Positions 42,666 through 51,354 of a stretch of 64,000 bases of DNA are shown here, one piece after another (within the stretch, counting starts at the first letter, position 1; the number at the start of each line of letters is the position of its first letter). The DNA is from Candidatus Heimdallarchaeota archaeon. GTDB taxonomy: Archaea > Asgardarchaeota > Heimdallarchaeia > Hodarchaeales > Hodarchaeaceae. Under the pieces are notes generated by a model, which saw nothing but the letters and a program-made list of their open reading frames with translations, ran no database searches and was not told the origin of the DNA. Where the stretch lies: assembly GCA_011364965.1 (NCBI GenBank), contig RDOB01000005.1, positions 62,001-126,000 on the forward strand. Direction: 5' to 3'. The position numbers were made by a program, and so were the translations under genes.

Positions 42666-44564
42666 ATGAGTAATATCGCTAGTTCAAAGTCAACAGATGA
42701 TCAATCAGTGTCCATATCAGTTGTGTTAATTGGAATAATATTAGGGTTAGTGATGAATTGGCTAGCACTTTACCTTAATATAGTACTTGGCCTATTATCA
42801 ATAGGAATTTCCAGCTTTGTAGTGTTATTATTTACAAGGATCGTATTGAGAGAAAGAGCAACTAAGAGAAATTTATCACTTGTCTCAATTGCATATGGCG
42901 CAACCTCCGCTGCTGAAGCTAGTGTTGGGCTCTTATTTTTGCTCTGGTTGTCAGAAAATGCCTCATCATTTAGTTTGGATTTCAATCCTCCAAGCTGGTT
43001 GCTACCAAGTTCTGAAATCATAGCTAATCGTCTTATATTTTCGGTGGAGTGGATAATACCCCTTCTCATTCATTATTTTTTGATGTTAATCCCTGGAATA
43101 TCTGGTTTAATTCTGGGGATTTATTTAGCACCCAAATTTCTCCATAATGATGAGGAATACCCTTTTCCTGGAACAATTCAGGCAGTTAAAACAGTAGAGG
43201 TTCTTGTAACGAATCAAAAATCCAAAGTACAATTATTTAAACGATTCCTATTTCTAGGTTTCATTATTGCTTTTGTTACATTATTAATTCCTGTAATTGA
43301 CTTTTCTCAAGTTAGTACAGGGATGATTTTTGGAATTATGCTTGGTACTATCGGGGTTACAATGTTTGCAGTTGGGATTGTTGTGAACAATCCAAAGATT
43401 ACCGTCCCCGCAGGAATAGCCTCAATTGCTTTTTATTCAATTTTAAGTCCAATGCTCATTGATATAGCTGATTTTCAAAGCAAAGTCGCGTTAGGGATTG
43501 TTTCCAACGATTTTTATGGTATTTATTCTTATCTACTTCAAAATACGTTTTTATCTTTCATAATTGGATTTCTACTATCAGCAGCATTACTAAATCCCAT
43601 TTTCTGGAGATTACTTAGGAATTTATATCATAAAATCAAACCAATCAAAAGCAAGAATTCAGATGCAGAGGCTTCTTTTAATCAGGTGGAATCAAAAGAG
43701 GTTGAAATAGATGTTTCACAGAATGAAAAAACTAACAGCCAACTCTCTCTTTTTCAAAAACTTATCTCAAAACTAAAAATAACTAAACGAGAATTAGTTC
43801 TCTCTGGTGTATATGTTGGAGTATTAGTAATTTCTACACTTTTCGTGGTCTTATTGGATATTCTACCTGGTGTTGAATTTGAAGTTGTTTTTCTGCTTTT
43901 AATTTGGATTTTATTACTTGCTTCAGTAATTCAGGGGTACATTACTGCCTCAACGATCGCAAAAAGCTCTACAGCTATTGGGCTCCCTTTTATTTTTGAT
44001 AATATACCAATTTTTCTGACTGGGGCTCGTGGATTACTTCCATATATAGCTACCCCAAAAGCGGAAATTGGGGAGACCATTCACATAATAACAACCTTAA
44101 AATTCGGACAACAAATGAGGATAAGACAGAAGCATACACTATCTGCGTTTCTCGCAGGTTATCTTGTTGCAGCACTTATTACACCGTTTTTTGCTCTTTT
44201 CTTATGGAATGCACTTGGAATTGGGACTGTAAATTTTCCAGCACCCGGATTTCCAATAACATTAGCAATGATCGGTCCTTTTGCCGCTGGAGCTATAGAA
44301 GTTTTCTTCAACATTGGGGAATTAATTTTAGGAGCTGGTGCAGCACTTTTCTTTCCTGGAATCGGTATTAGCATAGCTATTGGATTATTTCTTCCTCCTC
44401 ATATGGCTATCTGCCTTTCTTCGGGCGGAATTCTGGCCATATTTCTCCAGAAGCATTATGGTAAAGAATGGATGGATGATAAAGGGAAAATCATTGCTAC
44501 AGCCCTATCTGTTGGCGCAACTTTCACTGTGCCGCTTCTAATCCTAATTAACTTGATTTCATAA
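42666..44564 (+). CDS. OPT-family-like multispanning transporter
   Basis: 632 aa with roughly fourteen hydrophobic segments and one long hydrophilic loop (~residues 325-375) between the halves. EEYPFPGTIQAVKTVE near residue 165 and the C-terminal FPGIGISIAIGLFLPPHMAICLSSGG recall oligopeptide/iron-siderophore (OPT) transporters, which keep Pro-rich P-FP and IGLYLP-type motifs. Substrate unknown. An AAAAGGAG site lies ahead of the ATG (spacing ~12). It is followed after 48 nt by the phosphoesterase gene, which has its own promoter. Confidence 0.65.
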   Translation: MSNIASSKSTDDQSVSISVVLIGIILGLVMNWLALYLNIVLGLLSIGISSFVVLLFTRIVLRERATKRNLSLVSIAYGATSAAEASVGLLFLLWLSENASSFSLDFNPPSWLLPSSEIIANRLIFSVEWIIPLLIHYFLMLIPGISGLILGIYLAPKFLHNDEEYPFPGTIQAVKTVEVLVTNQKSKVQLFKRFLFLGFIIAFVTLLIPVIDFSQVSTGMIFGIMLGTIGVTMFAVGIVVNNPKITVPAGIASIAFYSILSPMLIDIADFQSKVALGIVSNDFYGIYSYLLQNTFLSFIIGFLLSAALLNPIFWRLLRNLYHKIKPIKSKNSDAEASFNQVESKEVEIDVSQNEKTNSQLSLFQKLISKLKITKRELVLSGVYVGVLVISTLFVVLLDILPGVEFEVVFLLLIWILLLASVIQGYITASTIAKSSTAIGLPFIFDNIPIFLTGARGLLPYIATPKAEIGETIHIITTLKFGQQMRIRQKHTLSAFLAGYLVAALITPFFALFLWNALGIGTVNFPAPGFPITLAMIGPFAAGAIEVFFNIGELILGAGAALFFPGIGISIAIGLFLPPHMAICLSSGGILAIFLQKHYGKEWMDDKGKIIATALSVGATFTVPLLILINLIS

Positions 44565-44576
44565 CAAAATGTCAAC

Positions 44577-44587
44577 CTTTAATAATC
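44577..44587 (+). promoter_or_regulatory. TATA box of the phosphoesterase gene
   Basis: CTTTAATAATC centred ~44582 points to a start near 44608, about 5 nt before ATG 44613: an almost leaderless transcript. Confidence 0.4.
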
Positions 44588-44612
44588 TTCTCACACCTAA
44601 TAGCGATTGAAA

Positions 44613-45458
44613 ATGGCATTGGATGATACTGTTGATAGACGATACCTTCTTAGGAAGTTTCACCAATCAAAAGTGATCTTGGTCGCAGATTTACATCTTG
44701 GATTTGAAGCTGAATGGTCTCATAGAGGAATTGATTCTAAAGATCCATCAATTTCATATACAATCATTGATCGATTAATGTCTGATATTAATCGTACCAA
44801 AGCGAATCATTTAATCATTTTGGGAGATATTTTCCATAGTGTGTTTGATTTCAGATCGGTGACGAAGGGAAAATCATGGAAAACTCCCGATTGGATTCTG
44901 GACAAAGTTGGATCCTATTTTAGATCAGAAATTATTTCTAGATCAGAAGTAAAACTTACAACAATTCAAGGAAATCAAGATGGTTTCCTTCGTTCTTATA
45001 TTAATAATAACTCAATAATCCCTCCCGAGGGAGAATTTCTTGAGAACTACAATCTTGGAGTTCTCCATGGCAATGTTCCACCAGCAATGGATGTTCTAAA
45101 TGCTTCTGAAATCATGCTGGGCCATATACACCCGATGATTGAATTAATTGATGAGATGGGGTTAAAGCATAAACTACCAGTTTTTGCAAGGCTTTCAATT
45201 TCTCGGGAGCAATTATTTAAAATATTTGGAATATATATTGATGAGGATGAATTATTTGACGTAGGGTTAATTGATTTGGTGAAGATCATTATTTTACCTA
45301 GTTATAATGTTCATATTCCTGGATTGGTTCTAAATAACAGGAAAGGAATCATGAAAAAAACACAAGATTTTCCTATATTGAGAAAAATTATATCTCACCC
45401 TGAATTAGAAATCCAAATGACAAATGGAGTAGTGTTAGGTAATTTAGAAGATATATAA
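44613..45458 (+). CDS. PdeM-like metallophosphoesterase
   Basis: Calcineurin-fold phosphoesterase, 281 aa. The metal-binding series is complete: ADLHLGFE, ILGDIFHS, IQGNQDG, VLHGNVPP and GHIHPM. This order and length match the archaeal/bacterial family whose bacterial members (PdeM) work with Lhr helicase, DNA ligase and an exonuclease in DNA repair. Here it is convergent with an Lhr gene 24 nt away, which strengthens that reading. ATG 44613 preferred over TTG 44607 because of the promoter position. Confidence 0.82.
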   Translation: MALDDTVDRRYLLRKFHQSKVILVADLHLGFEAEWSHRGIDSKDPSISYTIIDRLMSDINRTKANHLIILGDIFHSVFDFRSVTKGKSWKTPDWILDKVGSYFRSEIISRSEVKLTTIQGNQDGFLRSYINNNSIIPPEGEFLENYNLGVLHGNVPPAMDVLNASEIMLGHIHPMIELIDEMGLKHKLPVFARLSISREQLFKIFGIYIDEDELFDVGLIDLVKIIILPSYNVHIPGLVLNNRKGIMKKTQDFPILRKIISHPELEIQMTNGVVLGNLEDI

Positions 45459-45482
45459 GGGGAAATTAGAAATCCGAAAAAT

Positions 45483-48296
45483 TTATCCCCAATACTCTCT
45501 GGTTCTCGAGAAATTAGCCTCATGTTCATATATTGAGGCTAGTAGATCCTCTGTATTCTTGTGAGGTTCTCTTAAGATTCTTACAGCAGTTTTTGGTCCA
45601 ATTCCCCGTCCTGCAAGAATGAAAGCAGCACTTTTTCCAAATGATAAAATTAAATCCGCTGATTTTTTAGCAGTATTCAATTCTCTTCTCTCATCTTTAG
45701 TTAATCTATCCTTAGGATTCTTTGAGACAGATCTATTAAGTAATTTTTTTATGGTTGTATTGGTAGGATGGACAACAGCCACATATCGTGACTGACATTG
45801 AGGGCAACGGATAATATCAGGTAAGCTTGCGATTCTTTGAGTTTTTTCAAATTTACATCCAATTCTCATACATACTAAACGGATCCATGTATTTTCCAAT
45901 CGTTTTTCAATTTTGTTAAGAATAACATGAGACGGTCGAATTTTCAAGACATTAAGTGAAATGGGTTGAGTAGCAGCCGCAGCAAGAGGAGAATCAAAAC
46001 TTTCAACCCGAACTACCTCTATTTGGAGTTTACCTGAAGAAATATCACTAAAAAAATCAATTACTGTTTCAATATCCATATTCTCTGAGAATATTTCATT
46101 GAGAGTTTCCTCCCCAATGATCGTATTTTTATATCTAGATAAAATAATTCTCGTCATCATGGGGGAATTCTCTACCGAATCTGTAATTGCTCCAAATCGC
46201 TGAGCTACTTGTCGAATCCTCCATGCAAAAAGGTCGCTATTCAATATTCTTTCCCTTAAAAGAGGGCCGATATGTTTAGGATTAATAGAGAAAATAATTT
46301 CATGGAAATCGATGGGCCGTGGAAGTGAGATAAAAACTGAATAAGGATCAGCTCGGTATTGGACAGATAAACCTTGTTTCGCTCCAATGATCGAAGTGAG
46401 TAATAAACCTAAAGTATCATTACCCTTGGAACCTAGAAATGTATGAAATACAGCGCTTAAACCAGTTGATTCTATTAAAACACAATTCTTTCTTGGTAAT
46501 TTCCCTAAAAGCTTCTGATTATAAATAAAATCGTGAATTTCTTTATTGATTGATGGAGACTCGTGAATTTCAGGATTTTCAGATTCAAAGAGGTCTAAAG
46601 CTGATTGAGTAACTAATTTTGAAACTGGGATTAGTTCTCCTTCCCAAGTAGGAATTGCAGCTTCCCCAACACTTTTCACTTGCCGTACTTCAATTCTATC
46701 GTCCTTTATTGATAAAAATTCCCAAGGTAAACCATTTAAAATAAAAATAGTCCCCTTCTCACCACGAGTTGCAACAAAAGATTCGTCTAATTGCCCCACA
46801 CGCTCCTTTCTTCCCACATCAAAGACATGATAACTTTTCTTTGTAGGAATACTGCTAAGATTTGAATAATAATATTTGTATGCCTTTCTTTTAGCCCTAA
46901 GGTAAACCTCGTTTGTCTCCTGATCTTTATCTATGAAGAAAAAGTAATTATCTCTTCCATATTCAAGGAGTGGCAATAAATCTTTAGCAGTATATTCAAG
47001 GAATGGTTGAGCATTCGTTATTATCATAAGAATCTTACGAACTGAAGTTTTTCCATGATCCAATAATATTCCTATAATTGCATGAAATAAAATGTCCAGG
47101 GCAGCGTTGTGTATATGAGATGATTCAATTTTTCCTCTGTTCACTAAAGTTTTAATGAGATATGATTCTAGTAATTCTCTTGGTGTCTCTGTAATAATGA
47201 TACCTTTACTTTCCAGATCTAGACCGTGACCAGATCTCCCTATTCGTTGGATAATCGTTTCAATCTGTCTTGGACTCATATACTGAATTACCAAGCTTAT
47301 TGCACCTATATCAATACCTAACTCTAAACTTGATGTGGCAATGATTAAATCAAGGTTTCCCGCTCTTACTTCGTGTTCTGCGATCATTCGTGATTGCGAA
47401 CTGAGGCTAGAATGATGTACTTCAAAATTTATTCTCTCCGACTCGTCTATAACTTCATTATATCGATTGAATCGATAACCCAGTATTTCAGCTTGCTGTC
47501 GAGTATTTGTAAATAAAAGAACAGTTCCTTTTTCCTTTTTAACAATCTCCACCACTCTTAAAAACCTTGAAGCTGCTTCATCAGTAGTATGTAAGGTTTT
47601 AGAGAATTCTTGGCTATTCACGGGAAGGAGAGTGGGAAATTCAATTTTAATTTGTAATTTTTTTAGCGGAGGAATTTCAACAATTCTCTTCCGATAACTT
47701 GTAGGAGCAAGAAAATTCATAACTTCTTCTGGATTACCCAATGTCGCTGAAAGGCCTATGCGTTGAACATGATCTGATGCACGATAACATAATCTTTCTA
47801 ATGCTAAGGAAAGTTGAATACCTCGTTTTGTACTAACCAATTCATGAATTTCATCAATAACGACCGTTTTTACATTTTTTAGATATTCACGACCCAGAAT
47901 TTTCGCTGGAAGAATAGCTTGGAATAATTCTGGGGTAGTAATTAGTATCTGCGGAGGTTTCTTTGTCTGTCTTGCTCGTTCTGATTTGGGAGTATCTCCA
48001 TGCCGTACAGCAATGGAAATCCCTAATTTCTCTGCCAATTGTGGTAGGACTCTTCGAAATATGTCACGATTTAATGCTTTTAGAGGAGTAATTATAATTG
48101 TAGAAATAGGTGTGTGTGAATTAGTTAGAATGTTGTGAATGCAAGCAATCGCAGTTCCAAATGTTTTACCTGACCCTGTGGAAGCTATTACTAAAACATC
48201 TTCATATGATATAATCGATTTAAGGTATTCCAGTTGTCCAGGGGTTGGTGTGATATTTAACTCTTCCAATACCTTTTGTATTCGCTTATCAAGCAT
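45483..48296 (-). CDS. lhr: Lhr-family ATP-dependent helicase
   Basis: Superfamily 2 helicase, 937 aa. Helicase motifs: TGSGKTFGTA (I), TPLKALNRD (Ia), DEIHEL (II), LSATLGNP (III), SSLELGIDIG and QRIGRSGHG (V, VI). The Lhr-specific winged helix and beta-barrel region follow, then a zinc-ribbon-like C-x4-C / CPQC near the end and a C-terminal HhH-like GRGIGPKTAVRIL. Lhr proteins remodel DNA forks or RNA-DNA hybrids in repair. ATG 48296 (MLDKRIQKV) is preferred over 48350 because a TATA-like CTAAATAATAAAAAA sits between them. Convergent with the PdeM-like gene. Confidence 0.9.
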   Translation of the reverse strand: MLDKRIQKVLEELNITPTPGQLEYLKSIISYEDVLVIASTGSGKTFGTAIACIHNILTNSHTPISTIIITPLKALNRDIFRRVLPQLAEKLGISIAVRHGDTPKSERARQTKKPPQILITTPELFQAILPAKILGREYLKNVKTVVIDEIHELVSTKRGIQLSLALERLCYRASDHVQRIGLSATLGNPEEVMNFLAPTSYRKRIVEIPPLKKLQIKIEFPTLLPVNSQEFSKTLHTTDEAASRFLRVVEIVKKEKGTVLLFTNTRQQAEILGYRFNRYNEVIDESERINFEVHHSSLSSQSRMIAEHEVRAGNLDLIIATSSLELGIDIGAISLVIQYMSPRQIETIIQRIGRSGHGLDLESKGIIITETPRELLESYLIKTLVNRGKIESSHIHNAALDILFHAIIGILLDHGKTSVRKILMIITNAQPFLEYTAKDLLPLLEYGRDNYFFFIDKDQETNEVYLRAKRKAYKYYYSNLSSIPTKKSYHVFDVGRKERVGQLDESFVATRGEKGTIFILNGLPWEFLSIKDDRIEVRQVKSVGEAAIPTWEGELIPVSKLVTQSALDLFESENPEIHESPSINKEIHDFIYNQKLLGKLPRKNCVLIESTGLSAVFHTFLGSKGNDTLGLLLTSIIGAKQGLSVQYRADPYSVFISLPRPIDFHEIIFSINPKHIGPLLRERILNSDLFAWRIRQVAQRFGAITDSVENSPMMTRIILSRYKNTIIGEETLNEIFSENMDIETVIDFFSDISSGKLQIEVVRVESFDSPLAAAATQPISLNVLKIRPSHVILNKIEKRLENTWIRLVCMRIGCKFEKTQRIASLPDIIRCPQCQSRYVAVVHPTNTTIKKLLNRSVSKNPKDRLTKDERRELNTAKKSADLILSFGKSAAFILAGRGIGPKTAVRILREPHKNTEDLLASIYEHEANFSRTREYWG

Positions 48297-48477
48297 TTGG
48301 AACGACAAAGAATGTTTTCTTCCTTTTTTATTATTTAGAATCCAAATCATCTGATGTTTATGGAAATTAAATCACAATAAGGGAAATAATTTAGGTTTTT
48401 TTTCTTTCTTATTCATACAGGTTTCTATTTCAATTGATTTAAGCTAGATTTAAAATTTCAAGTATATTGACAACTTT

Positions 48478-48505
48478 ATCTACATTCTTCCATCTACATT
48501 CTTCT
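48478..48505. repeat. 14-nt direct tandem duplication
   Basis: Two adjacent copies of ATCTACATTCTTCC/T differing only in the last base. Probably replication slippage. Confidence 0.45.
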
Positions 48506-48618
48506 TTATAGCATAGATACAATAAAATTACATTAATAAATTAATAATTTTTTAAACTGATATTGTAAAATCTAAGCATAGATGAATATTTTTTTTGATC
48601 AAAGCTCGCTAATTTAGC

Positions 48619-48630
48619 CATATAAATTTT
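48619..48630 (+). promoter_or_regulatory. TATA box of the first divergent NadE-like gene
   Basis: CATATAAATTTT centred ~48624 predicts a start near 48650; GGTGA at 48643-48647 precedes the TTG start by 6 nt, so either leaderless or SD initiation is possible. Confidence 0.45.
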
Positions 48631-48653
48631 TATATTGATATTGGTGAATTATT

Positions 48654-49583
48654 TTGGAAGATCTGGACATTAAAGTTCGAGTTCACAGCATTTATGAGAA
48701 TTTAAAGACATTTATTGAGACACAAGTTCGTGAACGCGAAGTTGAAGGAGCTCTTGTTTTATTCTCGGGTTATATGGATTCAACAGTTGTTTCAAAACTT
48801 GCTATTGATGCTCTTGGACAGGATGCGGTTCAAGTCATTCTCCGAACAGATAAGTATGTAGAGAATCAAGAGGAAGTATTTAAAGAATCTATTGCCTTTT
48901 TAGATATATCTGAAGAAAAAATTATTAGCTGTGATATAGAAAAATTAATGAGAAATTACGGAGCAGAAAATCTGTCCATTCCTGGATCTATAAGAGAAAT
49001 TCCTTCACTTTATCAACCCCTTAGTTATTCATTGTTAAAATTTGCTGCACGAAAAGAAATTGAAGGAAAAACATATGGAATGGTTGGAAAAGCAAGCTCC
49101 GATAGAGAGCGATTGATCCATAAAATCATTGCCTATTCTAAATTGCGTTCTCGTTTGCATATGTCAATTGCTTATTTGAATGCTGAGACAAAGAACTTAT
49201 TTTTGTTTGGAACAATAAATAAAACTGAATTATTAACAGGTCTTTTTACTAAATGGGGACATGGACATGCTGCGGATTTAATGCCATTAGGAAATCTGTA
49301 CCGTTCTCAGGTATTTCAACTCGCCGAATATTTAGAAATTCCTGAGACTATTAGGGGATTAGCAAAAGCAGATCTTCTACCAGGGATTGCAAATAAATAT
49401 CAATATTTCTTTAATATGGATGCAATTGATGTTGATCGAATATTGGTTCGTTTAGAAAATGGTTTGGATAGTAAGGATATTCAAAAAGAAACAGATTTTT
49501 CAGAGGAATCAATTGATAAAATCCTTTCTTATTTTAACTCATCGGCATACACTAGAGCTGCTCCATTAATACCTAAAATATAG
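48654..49583 (+). CDS. Divergent NAD synthase-like paralogue (altered PP-loop)
   Basis: 309 aa, NadE fold. The PP-loop reads SGYMDS instead of SGGIDS, and the ATP contact GTGNKSE is GTINKTE, yet ADLMPLGNLYRSQVFQLAEYLEIP aligns well with the canonical copy at 25539. The D-E-x-E-x-G-x-x-Y stretch that follows in real NadE is not conserved (LLPGIANKYQYFF). Compared with the canonical enzyme there are ~45 extra residues in the middle (SLLKFAARKEIEGKTYGMVG), which the paralogue at 51355 shares. Catalysis of NAD synthesis is doubtful; an altered adenylating or regulatory function is inferred. TTG start. Confidence 0.75.
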   Translation: MEDLDIKVRVHSIYENLKTFIETQVREREVEGALVLFSGYMDSTVVSKLAIDALGQDAVQVILRTDKYVENQEEVFKESIAFLDISEEKIISCDIEKLMRNYGAENLSIPGSIREIPSLYQPLSYSLLKFAARKEIEGKTYGMVGKASSDRERLIHKIIAYSKLRSRLHMSIAYLNAETKNLFLFGTINKTELLTGLFTKWGHGHAADLMPLGNLYRSQVFQLAEYLEIPETIRGLAKADLLPGIANKYQYFFNMDAIDVDRILVRLENGLDSKDIQKETDFSEESIDKILSYFNSSAYTRAAPLIPKI

Positions 49584-49591
49584 TATCTTAG

Positions 49592-51127
49592 CTAAATTAT
49601 TTCTAAAATAAAGGCCAAGAAAGATAGATACACGCCACTGAAAACAAGTAATATTAGTGATATGGGTACCAATCTTATCATGAAATATTTAAAGTCTAAG
49701 GGTCGTCCTTCTTTAGTTAAAATAGAAATAGCTAATATTGATGCTGCTGAACCAAATGGAGTTAAACCACCACCAAAAGCTCCTGCAAAGAGCAATATAA
49801 ACCAAAGAAAATTGGGATTATTTAGAGCAGATGGTAGTTCATTGATATCTGCTACTATTGGTATCAAAGCTGCTGTAACAGGAATATTATCAAGAACTCC
49901 ACTTACAAATGAAGCAATGATTAAAACCAAAATACCTGCAGAAAACAAATCACCTCTACTAATCTCTTTAAGTAAAGCTGCTAAATCTTCTAGAACGTGT
50001 GTTGCTTCTAATGTGCCAACTAGAATAAATAATCCCGAAAAGAAAAGAAGAGTATCCCATGAAAGATTTTGGAGTAACCTATATTCATCTGATTTTGTGA
50101 GGACTATGGCTAATATCCCCCCTAGTATAGCTATCACTCCTATAGGCACATTCAGGGTATCACTGAAAATAAAACCTAAAATGGTGAGCATTAGAGAAAG
50201 TGCAGCAAGATAAAATCTATTTCGATCTTCTACAACTCCCCATTCATCAAGAGATAAAATCATATCAGTATCAATGCCAGAAGTTGTAATATTACTCAAG
50301 GGAATTCTTTCTGGAGGGAATACTTTCCGCATATAATATATCGAAAATGGTATTACGAACAAAAGAAATGGGAGGGATATAACCAGAAAATCTACGAAAC
50401 CAATTCCTCCTGCTTGGCCAACCATTATTGATGGAAGAGAACTTACAAGAGTTGCCATTCCTGCAAGACTTGTAGCAAGGACAGCGCCCAATAAAAAAGG
50501 TGTGGGATCATAATCTAAGCCATTGCAGACCGTTAAGATCATGGAGCTGATTAGGATCATTGCTGTGACATTTGCTAAAACAGTGGAAAGAGCAAAAGTT
50601 AGAAGAAAAGTTAGGACAAATAACGGAAAAACCCGTCCCTGAGATATTTTTAACATGCGGATGATGATCCAATCAAACAAACCAGTCTCTGAAGTGGCTT
50701 CAACTAATATTGACATACCAAAAACAACTGCTAAAACCCCCCATTCCATATATCCATGGAACGGATCACCTGTGGGTAATATCACTAAATGCCATGCAAA
50801 ATTATCTAATAATAACACGGCAGAGAGGAGGGTTATAGCACATGCAACAAAAATAATAGTTATTTGTTTATGATGATATTTAGCAACCAAAATAAATGTT
50901 GAAATGAAAATCAATCCAAAATACATCATTTTTCCATATCGAATCGGAATTAATAGAAAAGGTATTATTATTCCAAATATAAAAATTCCTAAAACAAGTA
51001 TAATTAGTCTTACAATTCTATGAGAAAGAACTTTCCTAAAAATTGAATCTTGAGTAAATATGAACGTCCAAATATCCTTCAATTCTTTGGTTAATGGCTT
51101 TTCTTCGATACTCATATTTGAACACAT
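49592..51127 (-). CDS. ArsB/NhaD/SLC13-superfamily ion transporter
   Basis: 511 aa with ~11-12 membrane helices. The two inverted halves are marked by SILVEATSETGLFDWIIIRM and ALSTVLANVTAMILI in the first and LVGTLEATHVLEDLA with FVSGVLDNIPVTAALIPIV in the second; the N-x-P-V-T and N-V-T hairpins form the substrate site in this superfamily. Members move arsenite, citrate, Na/H or amino acids; substrate open. It lies between, and opposite to, the two NadE-like genes. ATG at 51127 or 51115. Confidence 0.8.
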   Translation of the reverse strand: MCSNMSIEEKPLTKELKDIWTFIFTQDSIFRKVLSHRIVRLIILVLGIFIFGIIIPFLLIPIRYGKMMYFGLIFISTFILVAKYHHKQITIIFVACAITLLSAVLLLDNFAWHLVILPTGDPFHGYMEWGVLAVVFGMSILVEATSETGLFDWIIIRMLKISQGRVFPLFVLTFLLTFALSTVLANVTAMILISSMILTVCNGLDYDPTPFLLGAVLATSLAGMATLVSSLPSIMVGQAGGIGFVDFLVISLPFLLFVIPFSIYYMRKVFPPERIPLSNITTSGIDTDMILSLDEWGVVEDRNRFYLAALSLMLTILGFIFSDTLNVPIGVIAILGGILAIVLTKSDEYRLLQNLSWDTLLFFSGLFILVGTLEATHVLEDLAALLKEISRGDLFSAGILVLIIASFVSGVLDNIPVTAALIPIVADINELPSALNNPNFLWFILLFAGAFGGGLTPFGSAASILAISILTKEGRPLDFKYFMIRLVPISLILLVFSGVYLSFLAFILEII

Positions 51128-51310
51128 CGGTTCATGCTATGTTGCGAGCTTTGAACTATTCTAAAGTTATGATTTGCAAAGTGAGCGGCGTATGCGAAAA
51201 TACTCATACCTTAAATGCGATTTTTTTCTTGAATTAGTATAAAGTTTCCGTAGATTCAATTCTTCAATAATCTTTTGGCCTAGTAATGTAAATTTTGAAC
51301 AGCGAGTCAA

Positions 51311-51320
51311 TTATAAAAAC
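51311..51320 (+). promoter_or_regulatory. TATA box of the second NadE-like gene
   Basis: TTATAAAAAC centred ~51315 predicts a start near 51341, which excludes an in-frame upstream start at 51295 and supports ATG 51355. Confidence 0.5.
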
Positions 51321-51354
51321 CAAGGTATTTCTATGTTATTTTGGAGAATCCTGT

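Larger units (their letters stand above)
48351..48653. other. AT-rich intergenic region with a small tandem duplication
   Basis: 303 nt without a gene. Contains a 14-nt tandem duplication at 48478-48505 (unit ATCTACATTCTTCC/T), several A/T runs and the TATA box of the next gene. No conserved RNA recognised. Confidence 0.4.

Noticed and set aside
48351..48653. Possible small RNA or CRISPR-like repeat in the AT-rich gap
   Set aside because: Only one 14-nt tandem duplication is present, with no spacer-repeat periodicity and no stable fold visible.
49662..50213. 183-codon plus-strand frame inside the ArsB-like transporter gene
   Set aside because: Antisense to a clear multispanning transporter; its low-complexity Lys/Pro/Ser composition is the complement of hydrophobic codons.
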